DNA from: DASSSY01 sp035708205
GTDB taxonomy: Bacteria; Bacteroidota; Bacteroidia; Chitinophagales; Chitinophagaceae
DNA length: 64,000 nt
NCBI GenBank assembly: GCA_035708205.1
Contig: DASSSY010000001.1
Span: 1 to 64,000 of the forward strand
Direction of reading: 5' to 3'
The notes beneath the pieces are model-generated. The model did no database searches. It was not told where the DNA came from and worked only from the letters and a program-made list of their open reading frames with translations. Below are positions 45,201 through 53,518 of the stretch, in pieces. Position 1 is the stretch's first letter, and each line of letters starts with the position of its first letter. The position numbers and the translations under genes are program-made.

Positions 45201-47346
45201 TGCCGGACAAAGACAGGGTAGAGTCATAAAGCTTCAGCGCCTGCAGGTCCGCCCGGCGCATCTTCATTTCTAAAGTCAACGCCGGGTATTCATTTTGGAA
45301 ACCTGCGGAGCCGGATAAGTCGAAATTAAGATTGCTGTCCCTGGAATGACTTTCGAAAACCGCCTGCTGGTCACGGACGTCAGCTGACAGGTCAATATCT
45401 TGGTAATTATAGCCCATAAGCCAGGCGGATTGCAGGTGCATCCGTGCATTTCCGCTCATTTGCTTAGGATTGAAGCCGGTGCCCGCAGCGTTCAGGGAAG
45501 ACGTTATTTTCCCGATAACAGAATCCTGTTTGAGAATTTTGCCCAGATCCAGGTCATTGGTTCGTACGGCCAGGTCATATTCCGCGTTCGCTATGCCTTT
45601 TGCCATTAAAAACTTTCCGTCAACATTCGCGTTACCGTCGGCTGTTTTAATGCTTACGGAAGGAAAATAATTTTGCAGTGTTCCGCTGATATTGCCTGTA
45701 ATATCCATCCATTCCGGCAGGTCGTATTGCTGCTTAATGCTATCCGGCAGAAAAGGGCTAATGTCTTTCGCCGTAGAATGTACCTGGGCTAGTTGTAAAT
45801 TATAAGAAAGCTTGTCCGGGTCAGTAGCATTGTTCAAAATACCCTTGAGGTCAATGGTGGTACCGTTCAGGCCGGACAGGTAGAACCGGTTCAGCTTTAT
45901 TTTGTCTAAATAGCCTTTAACCTGCGCAATGAGCTTGAACTGTTGATTTTTGTAGGGGAGCAGTTGGTCTTGCTGCCCGGGCGGTAAAAAAAGCAATAGA
46001 TCGTTGACCCCGACTCTGCTATCCTTAAGATTGACAGACAGCAGCATTTTGTTCATGTTTTTACTAAGGGCATCTAAGGATGGGTACTGAACAGACAGGT
46101 AATTTTGCAGCAGGCTGTTAGGCGTTTGCAGATAGAAATCTTTTAGAATCGCGCCCTGGCTGGTGTAAGACGCCTGGCTGCGCAAATCCATGATATCGAG
46201 ACCACATTGTTCCCTCAGTGCCAAATGCTTGATGTCGGCAGCGCTGCTATCACTGCTGTAATAGGCCTTATCGGCCGTCAGGAAAAGCTGGTTGAAATCC
46301 ATATGGCTGTAATCCAGCCCGTTTTTTTGCCGCGGCGCATTGGGATCGTCGAAAACAAAGCGGATCTGGTTGAGCGCCAGACCTCCGGCAAATATTTTCC
46401 ATTGATTTTCCGTGGTGTCTGTTTCCGCGACCTCGGGAGCTGCTGCAGCTGTGTTTTCTTTTCCAAGCTTTAATATCGTTTCGGCGTTTTCAAGGCTCAG
46501 GTTGCCGGTTTCGATCCATTCCTTAAGCAGGTCAAAATCCTTCAGCTCGCCCTGGAATCTGCCGACAAACGAATGCAGATACATAGAATCAGGCCGGCTG
46601 AGCATAACAAAGCGGGCGTTGTTCAGGACAATATTTTTAACCGCTATCCGGAAAGCGCCGGGCGCGCTGGTGTCCGGGGGTTCCGGCGGCAGGTGGCTAC
46701 TGTCGGAAATAAAACGGGAATCGATATCGGAAACTTCGAGCTCATTAAGCGCGTACCGGCTTTTATTAAGGTCCACAAGAGTAGGGCGGAGGAACGCTTT
46801 TCCCAATGCGGCGGCAAAAAGGACGCCGCCAGCGGTATCGTCATAGCGGAAACGGATATGGTTCAGGCTGATCTTATGCACGTCAAAGCCGAATCCGGTG
46901 CCTGTCGTATCTTTCGCAACCTGATCCTTTTCACCCGTAGGGGCGGAAACGAAGGCGTCAATAATAAACTGGTAATTAAAACTGGTATCCTTTTCCCGGC
47001 GATAAATATTGGCGTTCAGGCCGTTAATGGTCAGGTCTGTGACGGTTATTTGCTTTCTGAGTAAGATGTCCTGGGCTTTCCAGTCCAATGCTAGGTCGTG
47101 CAGGAACAACAATGTGTCCTGCCCTTTATCGGCTATAAAAACATCAGACAGTTGAATATGATTGGGAAGCTTATAGCTTATTTTGCCGATGGAGATTGTC
47201 GTTTTAAGCTTTTGAGCCAGGTAGTCTGTAGCTTGCTTGCGGACAATATTTTCGCCCCAGGGAGTTTGGATAATGACAAATAGCAAAATGAGCAGCAGCA
47301 GGATGCCGCCGATAATATAGCCCAGTATTTTTAGGAATTTACGCAT
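42277..47346 (-). CDS. tamB: translocation and assembly module TamB (DUF490)
   Basis: A 1689-residue AsmA/TamB-like protein. An N-terminal inner-membrane anchor (ILGYIIGGILLLLILLFVII, residues about 7-27) is followed by a very long beta-helical body and the conserved DUF490/TamB C-terminal domain (GTYQVNKGYYELNYNFLHRK, DPLDAEADITAVYNTQ, VLKIKGKVMKPEISFDI). The last residues are charged and repetitive (ARRQAARKEESAEKDS). Such proteins bridge the periplasm and carry phospholipid or assist TamA-type barrels. It precedes tamL in one operon with a one-base overlap. Confidence 0.92.
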   Translation of the reverse strand: MRKFLKILGYIIGGILLLLILLFVIIQTPWGENIVRKQATDYLAQKLKTTISIGKISYKLPNHIQLSDVFIADKGQDTLLFLHDLALDWKAQDILLRKQITVTDLTINGLNANIYRREKDTSFNYQFIIDAFVSAPTGEKDQVAKDTTGTGFGFDVHKISLNHIRFRYDDTAGGVLFAAALGKAFLRPTLVDLNKSRYALNELEVSDIDSRFISDSSHLPPEPPDTSAPGAFRIAVKNIVLNNARFVMLSRPDSMYLHSFVGRFQGELKDFDLLKEWIETGNLSLENAETILKLGKENTAAAAPEVAETDTTENQWKIFAGGLALNQIRFVFDDPNAPRQKNGLDYSHMDFNQLFLTADKAYYSSDSSAADIKHLALREQCGLDIMDLRSQASYTSQGAILKDFYLQTPNSLLQNYLSVQYPSLDALSKNMNKMLLSVNLKDSRVGVNDLLLFLPPGQQDQLLPYKNQQFKLIAQVKGYLDKIKLNRFYLSGLNGTTIDLKGILNNATDPDKLSYNLQLAQVHSTAKDISPFLPDSIKQQYDLPEWMDITGNISGTLQNYFPSVSIKTADGNANVDGKFLMAKGIANAEYDLAVRTNDLDLGKILKQDSVIGKITSSLNAAGTGFNPKQMSGNARMHLQSAWLMGYNYQDIDLSADVRDQQAVFESHSRDSNLNFDLSGSAGFQNEYPALTLEMKMRRADLQALKLYDSTLSLSGNIKADFASLNPDYPAGTLSWTNPFINYQDKKLHPDSIYLKSSPGADSMQNIDLNLAGVLHAYATGHLPLTKIGDAFAAHLNRHYHLADSLDQTQWQHYDFALNGHLKYQRILQQLLPELSPFDTIPIQLSLSPDTMSVNMAFRKLEYAGNILDSGIVAIQENPKRLQYKVSLKNAQTGAMALWYPYVSGIVRNDSIYAVVNIDDSLKEKQFTLGGAYSHDHHDQSGKSFFKLFKGIRFNYDIWKIDPDNQVVFDSNGFYISGLNMTYKDQSIAVNSASQQANAPLNVKISNFSLANITSVFSKDTLLADGILNATADISFLDDGAPQVNARLDIKDLKAYNHPMGSLTAEMINTGAHTIAAKLALLGQGNHLTLDGSYYLEPVDSNNFDFDLNIRPLTLKSMEGLSFGSIKNSSGSLSGMLNIKGTTDQPVITGKLTTDQLATTVSMLNAYFKLPAETIDFSRHKIVFNKVHIEDSRGHTATLDGTAYTRNYTNYYLNLNFLADHWQAVHSQKKDNPEYYGDLVFSSDLSVKGVATAPKVEGNIEIHDSTDLHYALLDNGPGMVASEGIVQFVDSRDTFFTDLDTVQKPERRFRFSPSSQINVNVDVDKNATFTVLVDPATGDELQIKGEAALNAYMDPSGIIGLTGTYQVNKGYYELNYNFLHRKFDIQDGSTVTLSGDPLDAEADITAVYNTQVAPYDLVEDIAPTDQLVYYKQRLPFQVVLKIKGKVMKPEISFDIVLPDDKTNVVSTNVSNLVQAKLVEIRNNPSELNKQVFAVLILNKFLANNPFSSAGSMDMEHMARKSVSRFLSDQLNQIAGHLIKGLELNFDLNSTEDYSTGQKSNQTNLNVSASKTLFNDRLKVTVGNNFLLEGQSAQKQQSSLIPGNLALSYLLTKDGRYQASAYRTNEMESIINGYVVETGLKFKVTLTYNKFKYLFVNRKKYFRELRARRQAARKEESAEKDSTTNKEKNEQ

Positions 47347-47594
47347 AGGGAAAAATCCGCCAAAGCATTATTTTAGAAACAGGGGTGCCACACCTACAAA
47401 GTAACAATCAAAATACGGAATTTCCTATTTATGATATGTTATTGCATCCGTTTTAATAAAATGTTCAGTAAAACATCCGGGATAAGGCAGGGTAGGGATT
47501 CTAGGGGAAATGAATTACGGAAACGGCTGGGAATAAAAATCTTCCCGGTGTCGCCGTTTTCAAAAATTTCACTAACTTGCAGCCGCTTTGACAG

Positions 47595-47667
47595 GCGGAA
47601 GTAGCTCAGTTGGTAGAGCATCAGCTTCCCAAGCTGAGGGTCGCGGGTTCGAATCCCGTCTTCCGCT
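47595..47667 (+). tRNA. tRNA-Gly (anticodon CCC)
   Basis: A 73-base cloverleaf. Acceptor GCGGAAG pairs with CTTCCGC, the D arm is GCTCAGTTGGTAGAGC, the anticodon stem TCAGC/GCTGA encloses TTCCCAA (anticodon CCC) and the T arm is GCGGGTTCGAATCCCGT. The CCA end is not encoded. The terminator at 47675-47712 follows directly. Confidence 0.95.
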
Positions 47668-47674
47668 CTAAAGG

Positions 47675-47712
47675 AAAGGCTTCTTCATTTTTGCGGAAGC
47701 CTTTATTTTTTT
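47675..47712 (+). terminator. intrinsic terminator after tRNA-Gly
   Basis: AAAGGCTTC (47675-47683) pairs with GAAGCCTTT (47696-47704), then A and seven T. Confidence 0.85.
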
Positions 47713-47759
47713 AGCGGGATTTGCTGAAACACAACACTTTTACTCAAAAACAATTTTAT

Positions 47760-47767
47760 TATTTTTG
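47760..47767 (+). promoter_or_regulatory. -7 box of valS
   Basis: TATTTTTG (TAnnTTTG), 15 bases before the ATG at 47783, giving a very short leader. It overlaps and excludes the TTG start at 47765. Confidence 0.55.
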
Positions 47768-47782
47768 CCTCCTTTTACAGTT

Positions 47783-50416
47783 ATGGATATTAGTAAGAAT
47801 TATCAGGCCGCGCAGGCTGACGGCAAATGGTACCGGTATTGGCAACAAAAAGGCTATTTTCATAGTGTCCCGGATGAGCGCCCCGCATACAGCATTGTGA
47901 TGCCGCCGCCGAATGTTACGGGAGTGCTGCACATGGGGCACGCGCTGAACAATACCGTCCAGGACATCCTGGTCCGCCGGGCCAGAATGCTGGGCTATAA
48001 TACTTGCTGGGTACCCGGAACAGACCATGCTTCCATTGCAACGGAAGCCAAGGTAGTAGGTATGTTGCGCGAACGAGGCATTGATAAAAACGGCCTGAGC
48101 CGGGATGAGTTTCTAAAATACGCCTGGGAGTGGAAAGAGCAATATGGCGGCATTATCCTGGAGCAATTGAAAAAGCTGGGCTGTTCCCTGGACTGGAACC
48201 GGGTCAATTTTACGATGGACGATCATTACAGCAAAGCGGTGATTAATGTTTTTGTGGACCTGTACCGGAAAGGAAAGATTTATCGGGGTGCCAAGATGAT
48301 CAACTGGGACCCAGAGGCGCTGACGGCATTGAGTGATGAAGAGGTTATTCACAAGGAAACGCGGTCTAAACTGACTTATATACGTTACAGGATTGACAGC
48401 CCGGAAGAGGAGTATATTATCATTGCGACCGTACGTCCGGAAACCATCCTGGGCGATACCGCCGTTTGTGTGCACCCGAACGATCCCCGTTACCAGCATT
48501 TAAAAGGCAAATATTGCTTTGTGCCCCTGATCAACCGGCGTATCCCCATCATTTTTGATGATTATATTGATATTGAATTTGGTACGGGTGCCTTGAAAGT
48601 AACCCCGGCACATGACATCAATGACTACAACCTCGGCCAGAAATACAATTTGCAGGTTATTGACACCTTGAATGCCGACGGTACAATGAGTGAAGCTGCC
48701 GGCTTGTATATTGGCGAAGACCGTTTTGCAGTGCGAAAGAAAATTGTTGAAGACCTGGAAGCTTCTGGCAATTTTGTGAAGCAGGAAGATTACACCAACC
48801 AGGTAGGATACAGCGAAAGGACCAACGCTGTGGTGGAGCCGCGGATTTCCATGCAATGGTGGTGCGATATGCAGGACATGGCGCAGCCGGCGCTTAAAGC
48901 CGTTATGGACGATGTTATCCGTTTCTATCCTGAAAAATATAAGAACCTTTACCGGCATTGGATGGGTAATATCAAGGATTGGTGCATCAGCCGGCAGTTA
49001 TGGTGGGGACACCGCATTCCGGCCTGGTATGATGCTGAAGGTAATATTTATGTGGCAGGATCGGAAGCCGAAGCGCTGAAACAATACCAGGAGAAAACAG
49101 GTAAACCCTTTATGGAAAACAGCGCTCCGCCATTACGCCAGGAAGAGGATGTTCTGGATACCTGGTTTTCCAGCTGGCTATGGCCATTGGAAGTTTTCCA
49201 CTGGGATGAAGAAAAAGACAATAAGGAATTACAGTATTATTATCCCACACAGGTGCTGGTGACGGCACCGGAGATCATTTTCTTCTGGGTGGCCCGCATG
49301 ATCATGGCAGGATATGAATACAAGGGAGAACTACCTTTTAGACAGGTGTATTTTACCGGTATTGTACGGGATAAGCTCGGGCGAAAGATGAGCAAGCAAT
49401 TGGGCAACTCGCCCGATCTGCTGCAACTCATAGCGGAAAATGGGGCGGACGCGGTTCGTTTTGCCGTGATGATCACCTCCCCGGCGGGCAATGATATCCT
49501 GTTTGACGAATCGCTGATGGAACAGGGCCGGCATTTTGTCAATAAAATGTGGAATGCCCTGAAGCTGGCCAAGATGTGGGCGGAAAAAATCGATACAGCT
49601 GTAGCGGTCAACCAGAGCGAGCAATTTGCCCTTATCTGGATGCAGGAACGCCTTAAGGAAGCGCGGAAAACGCTCTCAGGACAGTTTGATCGTTTCCAAT
49701 TGAGTGAGGCGTTGAAATTGGTGTATTCTTTGATCTGGAATGATTTCTGTTCATCTTATCTGGAATGGATAAAGCCTCAGCGGGAGGAGCAGATGTCGAC
49801 AGGCATTTACGAGGGAACCGTGTCTTTATTTGAAGATTTGCTGCAGCTATTACATCCTTTTATGCCTTTCGTTACCGAAGAAATCTTCCATTTGCTCCGG
49901 GAGCAAAAAGAAGATCTGATCAACAGGCAATTACCCAGGGACACTCCTGTAAACACGCTGGTATTGCAAGAAGGAGAAGACCTGCAACAGCTTATTTCCG
50001 CTATTAGGGATGTCCGCAATAAAAACCAGCTGTCTCCCAAAGATACTATCGGCTTGTTTATTCAGTCCGATAAAGCGGCATTCTATGCGCAATTGGGCGA
50101 TTTGCTGAAAAAATTAACCAATGCCGATGACCTGGCATTGGTGGACGGCCCTGTTGAAGACTGTATCCATATCGTGGTGGGCACTGAAAAGTTATTTATT
50201 AGGAGCCATATGGTCGTGGACAAGGGGCAGCAATTGGAAAAGATGCAAAAAGAACTGGAGCATTTAAAAGGCTTTTTGCTGAGCGTAGAGAAAAAACTGG
50301 GCAACGAACGGTTTATGCTAAATGCCAAACCAGATATTATTGAACGGGAAAGACAAAAGCAGTCCGATGCCCTGGCGAAGATCAAAACGCTTGAAGAGAG
50401 TATGGCGCTGCTGTAA
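47783..50416 (+). CDS. valS: valyl-tRNA synthetase
   Basis: An 877-residue class I synthetase. The HIGH-type motif LHMGH (50-54) is in VTGVLHMGHALNNT, the KMSKS-type motif is KMSKQ (535-539), the editing-domain segments (ATVRPETILGDTAV, GTGALKVTPAHD) are present, and a C-terminal coiled coil of ValS type (MQKELEHLKGFLLSVEKKLGNERF) ends the protein. It charges tRNA-Val and edits threonine. The start at ATG 47783 follows the promoter. Confidence 0.98.
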   Translation: MDISKNYQAAQADGKWYRYWQQKGYFHSVPDERPAYSIVMPPPNVTGVLHMGHALNNTVQDILVRRARMLGYNTCWVPGTDHASIATEAKVVGMLRERGIDKNGLSRDEFLKYAWEWKEQYGGIILEQLKKLGCSLDWNRVNFTMDDHYSKAVINVFVDLYRKGKIYRGAKMINWDPEALTALSDEEVIHKETRSKLTYIRYRIDSPEEEYIIIATVRPETILGDTAVCVHPNDPRYQHLKGKYCFVPLINRRIPIIFDDYIDIEFGTGALKVTPAHDINDYNLGQKYNLQVIDTLNADGTMSEAAGLYIGEDRFAVRKKIVEDLEASGNFVKQEDYTNQVGYSERTNAVVEPRISMQWWCDMQDMAQPALKAVMDDVIRFYPEKYKNLYRHWMGNIKDWCISRQLWWGHRIPAWYDAEGNIYVAGSEAEALKQYQEKTGKPFMENSAPPLRQEEDVLDTWFSSWLWPLEVFHWDEEKDNKELQYYYPTQVLVTAPEIIFFWVARMIMAGYEYKGELPFRQVYFTGIVRDKLGRKMSKQLGNSPDLLQLIAENGADAVRFAVMITSPAGNDILFDESLMEQGRHFVNKMWNALKLAKMWAEKIDTAVAVNQSEQFALIWMQERLKEARKTLSGQFDRFQLSEALKLVYSLIWNDFCSSYLEWIKPQREEQMSTGIYEGTVSLFEDLLQLLHPFMPFVTEEIFHLLREQKEDLINRQLPRDTPVNTLVLQEGEDLQQLISAIRDVRNKNQLSPKDTIGLFIQSDKAAFYAQLGDLLKKLTNADDLALVDGPVEDCIHIVVGTEKLFIRSHMVVDKGQQLEKMQKELEHLKGFLLSVEKKLGNERFMLNAKPDIIERERQKQSDALAKIKTLEESMALL

Positions 50417-50526
50417 ACCGGCAATTGGTTTCTTCAATGCTTCCGGGTAACTCTGACGGGAATCAATCTTGACGATGACCATGAATTGTTGGGCGATCAT
50501 TGGCTATAAAAGAAATGTAAAAATAT

Positions 50527-50547
50527 GTGCCGGCTGCCCGCCGGCAC
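50527..50547 (+). terminator. hairpin downstream of valS
   Basis: GTGCCGGC (50527-50534) pairs perfectly with GCCGGCAC (50540-50547), 5-base loop. The tail is A/T-rich but not a T-run, so it is a modest candidate. Confidence 0.45.
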
Positions 50548-50618
50548 TATTAAAATAATAAATTAGCACTTATCTTAGCCTCAGGAAGATTTGTTCCGAA
50601 CATTAAAAAACGCTTTTG

Positions 50619-51101
50619 ATGAAAATGAAACCATTGTTTTGTTCTTTAATCCTGGCCGGGATGCTTTGCTGTGGGTTCGCCTGGGCGCAGCAACAAAAGG
50701 CTCTGCCCAGGGCTACGGCACAGTCTTTTTTAAACGGCGGCCGGATCGGCAATCTGGACACGGTCCCGGTGGCGCTTTTCGATTCACTTATTTCCCGGAA
50801 TCTGGTGGTTAAAGATTCTGCCGGCAACCTATTGCCTGTAGCGTCCTACAATTTTGTGTATGTGAACCGTGGCGTATATGCCGATTCTACCGGAAGACCG
50901 GTTATCAAAAGTGACTATTTATACACCGTCAGCGACAACGGCACTTTGCCGGGATACTGGAAAAAAGCGCTGATACCACAGGTTAAAGCAGGTGACACCG
51001 CCATTTTTACCGATATCCGCTATTACGGGCATCCTACTGATTCAACAAAGCCCGCTCCATTGCTGTATGGCAATACCTTACGCCTGATCCTTACGCCGTA
51101 A
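50619..51101 (+). CDS. small secreted protein of unknown function
   Basis: 160 residues with a signal peptide (LFCSLILAGMLCCGFAWAQ). The mature part is a beta-rich domain, SFLNGGRIGNLDTVPVALFD, then LVVKDSAGNLLPVASYNFVYVN and LIPQVKAGDTAIFTDIRYYG. The pattern recalls the C-terminal domain of the gliding/T9SS protein GldM but is too short to be GldM itself; I give this as a resemblance only. It lies between valS and a convergent SDR gene. Confidence 0.65.
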   Translation: MKMKPLFCSLILAGMLCCGFAWAQQQKALPRATAQSFLNGGRIGNLDTVPVALFDSLISRNLVVKDSAGNLLPVASYNFVYVNRGVYADSTGRPVIKSDYLYTVSDNGTLPGYWKKALIPQVKAGDTAIFTDIRYYGHPTDSTKPAPLLYGNTLRLILTP

Positions 51102-51105
51102 CGGT

Positions 51106-51780
51106 TTACAAAAGCTCATCTTTGATAATTATTATTTCATTTCCCGCTGCCTGATAGCTGGCATAGCGACCAATGATGGCGGCAATGTCTTCCGGTTTTT
51201 GCCATTGGCCGAAATCCGCTTTAGGCATGGCTTCCCTGTTTTGAACGGTATCAATGATTGCCGGAACAACGGCAAAAGCTTCGACGCCGCTTGTCGCTTT
51301 TTCCGTGTTGATAATATTGGCCAGCTGAAACAGCAGAGATTTGGACAGGCTGTAAGCCACAGCTTCTTTGCCGCTTCTGGTATTTAAGCCCTGGCCGGAA
51401 CCGATAAAAAAAAACTTCCCTTTTTGCCGGCTTTTCATGTGCTGATATAGCGGCCGGACAAGGTTATAAGCCGTTTCAAAATTGAGCCTGAAGAATTTTT
51501 CAATCTCCTGGATGCCGGTGTCGGCCAGGGCGCCCATGGCAAACCCGCCAACCGTTAAGACGGCAATATCGATCGCCCCGAACTTTTGAATGGCATTGCG
51601 CACATATTTATCGGCAGCCTGCTCATTGGTCAAATCCACAGGGACAATATCAAAATCGTTATGGGTTACCTCTTTGTGGCTGGTGCCGGTTACCTGCCAT
51701 GATCTTTCGAAAAAATGCTGCGCTACGGCCTTGCCCAAATTGCCGGTAATACCGCTGATCAGCGCTGTTTGCTGAGCCAT
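51106..51780 (-). CDS. short-chain dehydrogenase/reductase (SDR)
   Basis: A 224-residue SDR. The NAD(P)-binding turn is SGITGNLGKAVAQ, the Asn/Gly strand IDIAVLTVGGFAMG, the catalytic Ser in FFIGSGQGLN and the active-site pair in AVAYSLSKSLL (Tyr-X3-Lys). The second Gly turn is unusual (TGNLGKA instead of TGxxxGIG). The substrate cannot be told. It ends four bases from the convergent upstream gene. Confidence 0.82.
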   Translation of the reverse strand: MAQQTALISGITGNLGKAVAQHFFERSWQVTGTSHKEVTHNDFDIVPVDLTNEQAADKYVRNAIQKFGAIDIAVLTVGGFAMGALADTGIQEIEKFFRLNFETAYNLVRPLYQHMKSRQKGKFFFIGSGQGLNTRSGKEAVAYSLSKSLLFQLANIINTEKATSGVEAFAVVPAIIDTVQNREAMPKADFGQWQKPEDIAAIIGRYASYQAAGNEIIIIKDELL

Positions 51781-52002
51781 ATAAATGCTGTGCTGTTATT
51801 GGTTTGAAAAAGTGAAAATACAAAATATTTTTTTCATGAAAAGGATTATTGCCGCTCACGCCGCAAAGGCGTTCAGCTTTAATTGGTTACCAGGGGCCCG
51901 TGAGACTATTTGCCGACGGTCAAAACCTGCTGCTCATAGCAATATTTTTGTCTGCACCGCTAAAATGCGGCTCCGGATATCAGAATGTGCCGGTTTTTTC
52001 TT

Positions 52003-52010
52003 TAATTTTG
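52003..52010 (+). promoter_or_regulatory. -7 box of the azurin gene
   Basis: TAATTTTG (TAnnTTTG), 23 bases before the ATG at 52034; it excludes the long upstream extension of that frame. Confidence 0.55.
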
Positions 52011-52033
52011 CGATCTCACTTAAACCTTTTATA

Positions 52034-52552
52034 ATGAAAAAGCTAACGTATTCAATCCTTGCGGGATTGGCCTTATTTACGGTTGCTTCCTGTAGCAATA
52101 ATAATTCTTCTAAGACTTCAACAGAATCTCCTGAAGCCGTTAGTGAGCAACCCACCAAGCCGGAAGCTGCCGCCGCGGTTACCCTGGACTTGTCGGCCGG
52201 GGATGACATGAAGTATGACAAAGACACGTTGAAAGCTAAACCCGGTCAGCAGGTTACTGTTGTTTTGCACCATACGGGCAAGCAAAGCAAAGCGTCTATG
52301 GGGCATGATTTCGTGTTGCTGAAACTAGGTGCCGACTATGCAGCTTTCGGCGCAGCAGCCACTAAAGCTCCGGATCGCGAACACCTCCCGGCTGACCTGA
52401 TGAGCCAGGTCATTGCTCATACCGATATTATAGGCGGAGGGGAAAGTACCCAGGTCACTTTTACCGCACCTTCCGTTGCTGGATATTATCCTTATGTTTG
52501 TTCTTTCCCCGGACACTACACCATGATGCACGGTGTTCTCGTAATTGAATAA
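52034..52552 (+). CDS. azurin-like blue copper lipoprotein
   Basis: A 172-residue cupredoxin. It has a lipoprotein signal (LAGLALFTVASC, Cys20), an Asn/Ser/Glu-rich linker, then an azurin domain with all copper ligands: His91 in MGHDFVLL, and Cys156, His161 and Met165 in VCSFPGHYTMMHG, with the azurin spacing C-x4-H-x3-M. It carries electrons in the periplasm or at the outer membrane, linked to a cytochrome or reductase not seen in the window. The chosen ATG follows a -7 box. Confidence 0.93.
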   Translation: MKKLTYSILAGLALFTVASCSNNNSSKTSTESPEAVSEQPTKPEAAAAVTLDLSAGDDMKYDKDTLKAKPGQQVTVVLHHTGKQSKASMGHDFVLLKLGADYAAFGAAATKAPDREHLPADLMSQVIAHTDIIGGGESTQVTFTAPSVAGYYPYVCSFPGHYTMMHGVLVIE

Positions 52553-52572
52553 TATTTTCAATGAGCATGTAT

Positions 52573-52613
52573 AAAAGCCCCGGGGGAAATTTTTCCGGGG
52601 CTTTTTCTTTTTA
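52573..52613 (+). terminator. intrinsic terminator of the azurin gene
   Basis: AAAAGCCCCGG (from 52573) pairs with CCGGGGCTTTT across a short purine/T loop and runs into T-rich sequence. Placed 20 bases past the stop. Confidence 0.85.
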
Positions 52614-52632
52614 ATACCTTCAGTTCTTTCCT

Positions 52633-52640
52633 TAAATTTG
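52633..52640 (+). promoter_or_regulatory. -7 box of the rhomboid pair
   Basis: TAAATTTG (TAnnTTTG), 33 bases before the ATG at 52674. Confidence 0.6.
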
Positions 52641-52673
52641 CGGCATTTGCAACCTAAAATAAATGCCGTTCTT

Positions 52674-53402
52674 ATGAATGAATACCGTCCGGGGACCTTT
52701 AGTATTTTACCGCCCGTAGTTAAAAACCTGATCATTATTAACGTGTTAATGTTTTTACTGACACTGGTTTTACAAAAATTCAATATAGACCTAAATTTTT
52801 CCTTAGCTTTATTTTATCCCGGCTCTCCTTTTTTCCATACCTGGCAATTCGTGACCTATTTATTCATGCATGGCGGTTGGTCGCACCTCATTTTTAATAT
52901 GTTTGCCCTTTGGATGTTTGGCTATGTTATTGAAAATGTTTTAGGCCCCAAGCGCTTTCTGACCTTTTATTTTGTTTGCGGTATCGGAGCGGCGCTGTGC
53001 CAGATCGGAGTGTTCACGATCGAACATTATCAGGCCATTCAGTGGTTTAACGACCTGGGCGGAGCTGAAAAAGCCTTCGCCGTGCAGCAATTTAAAGCCA
53101 CAGGCATGGGCGACCCGAGAATGGCGGCCATGGTCATACCTACATTAGGCGCTTCGGGGGCTATTTTCGGCATATTGTTCGCCTTTGGCTATCTTTTCCC
53201 CAATTTACCTATTTATATGTATTTTTTGTTCCCCATAAAGGCCAAATGGTTTGTGGCCGGATATGCCGTGCTGGAACTTTTCTCAGGTTTAGGCGGTTAT
53301 GATCAGGGCGTGGCCCACTTTGCGCATCTTGGTGGTATTTTGTTTGCTTTTATCTTGTTACGCATCTGGGGCCTGAATCACAAAAATGTTTTTCTCCGAT
53401 GA
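52674..53402 (+). CDS. rhomboid-family intramembrane serine protease, active
   Basis: A 242-residue rhomboid with about six transmembrane helices. The catalytic Ser161 lies in LGASGAIFG and the His218 in VAHFAHLGGI; the helix 2 signature HGGWSHLIFNMFALWMFG is also present. It cleaves membrane proteins within the bilayer. It is followed 116 bases later by a related gene that has lost the active site, a tandem pair seen in many Bacteroidota. Confidence 0.92.
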   Translation: MNEYRPGTFSILPPVVKNLIIINVLMFLLTLVLQKFNIDLNFSLALFYPGSPFFHTWQFVTYLFMHGGWSHLIFNMFALWMFGYVIENVLGPKRFLTFYFVCGIGAALCQIGVFTIEHYQAIQWFNDLGGAEKAFAVQQFKATGMGDPRMAAMVIPTLGASGAIFGILFAFGYLFPNLPIYMYFLFPIKAKWFVAGYAVLELFSGLGGYDQGVAHFAHLGGILFAFILLRIWGLNHKNVFLR

Positions 53403-53518
53403 GCGATCAAATACCGTCTCGCCTCTTAAAAAAAGGATTGAAGATTAAGGTTGCTTTGTGTCTTTAATTTATGAAAAAAGCTTAACTTGCTAAAGTAATT
53501 TATTCAGCCCCTTTGGTT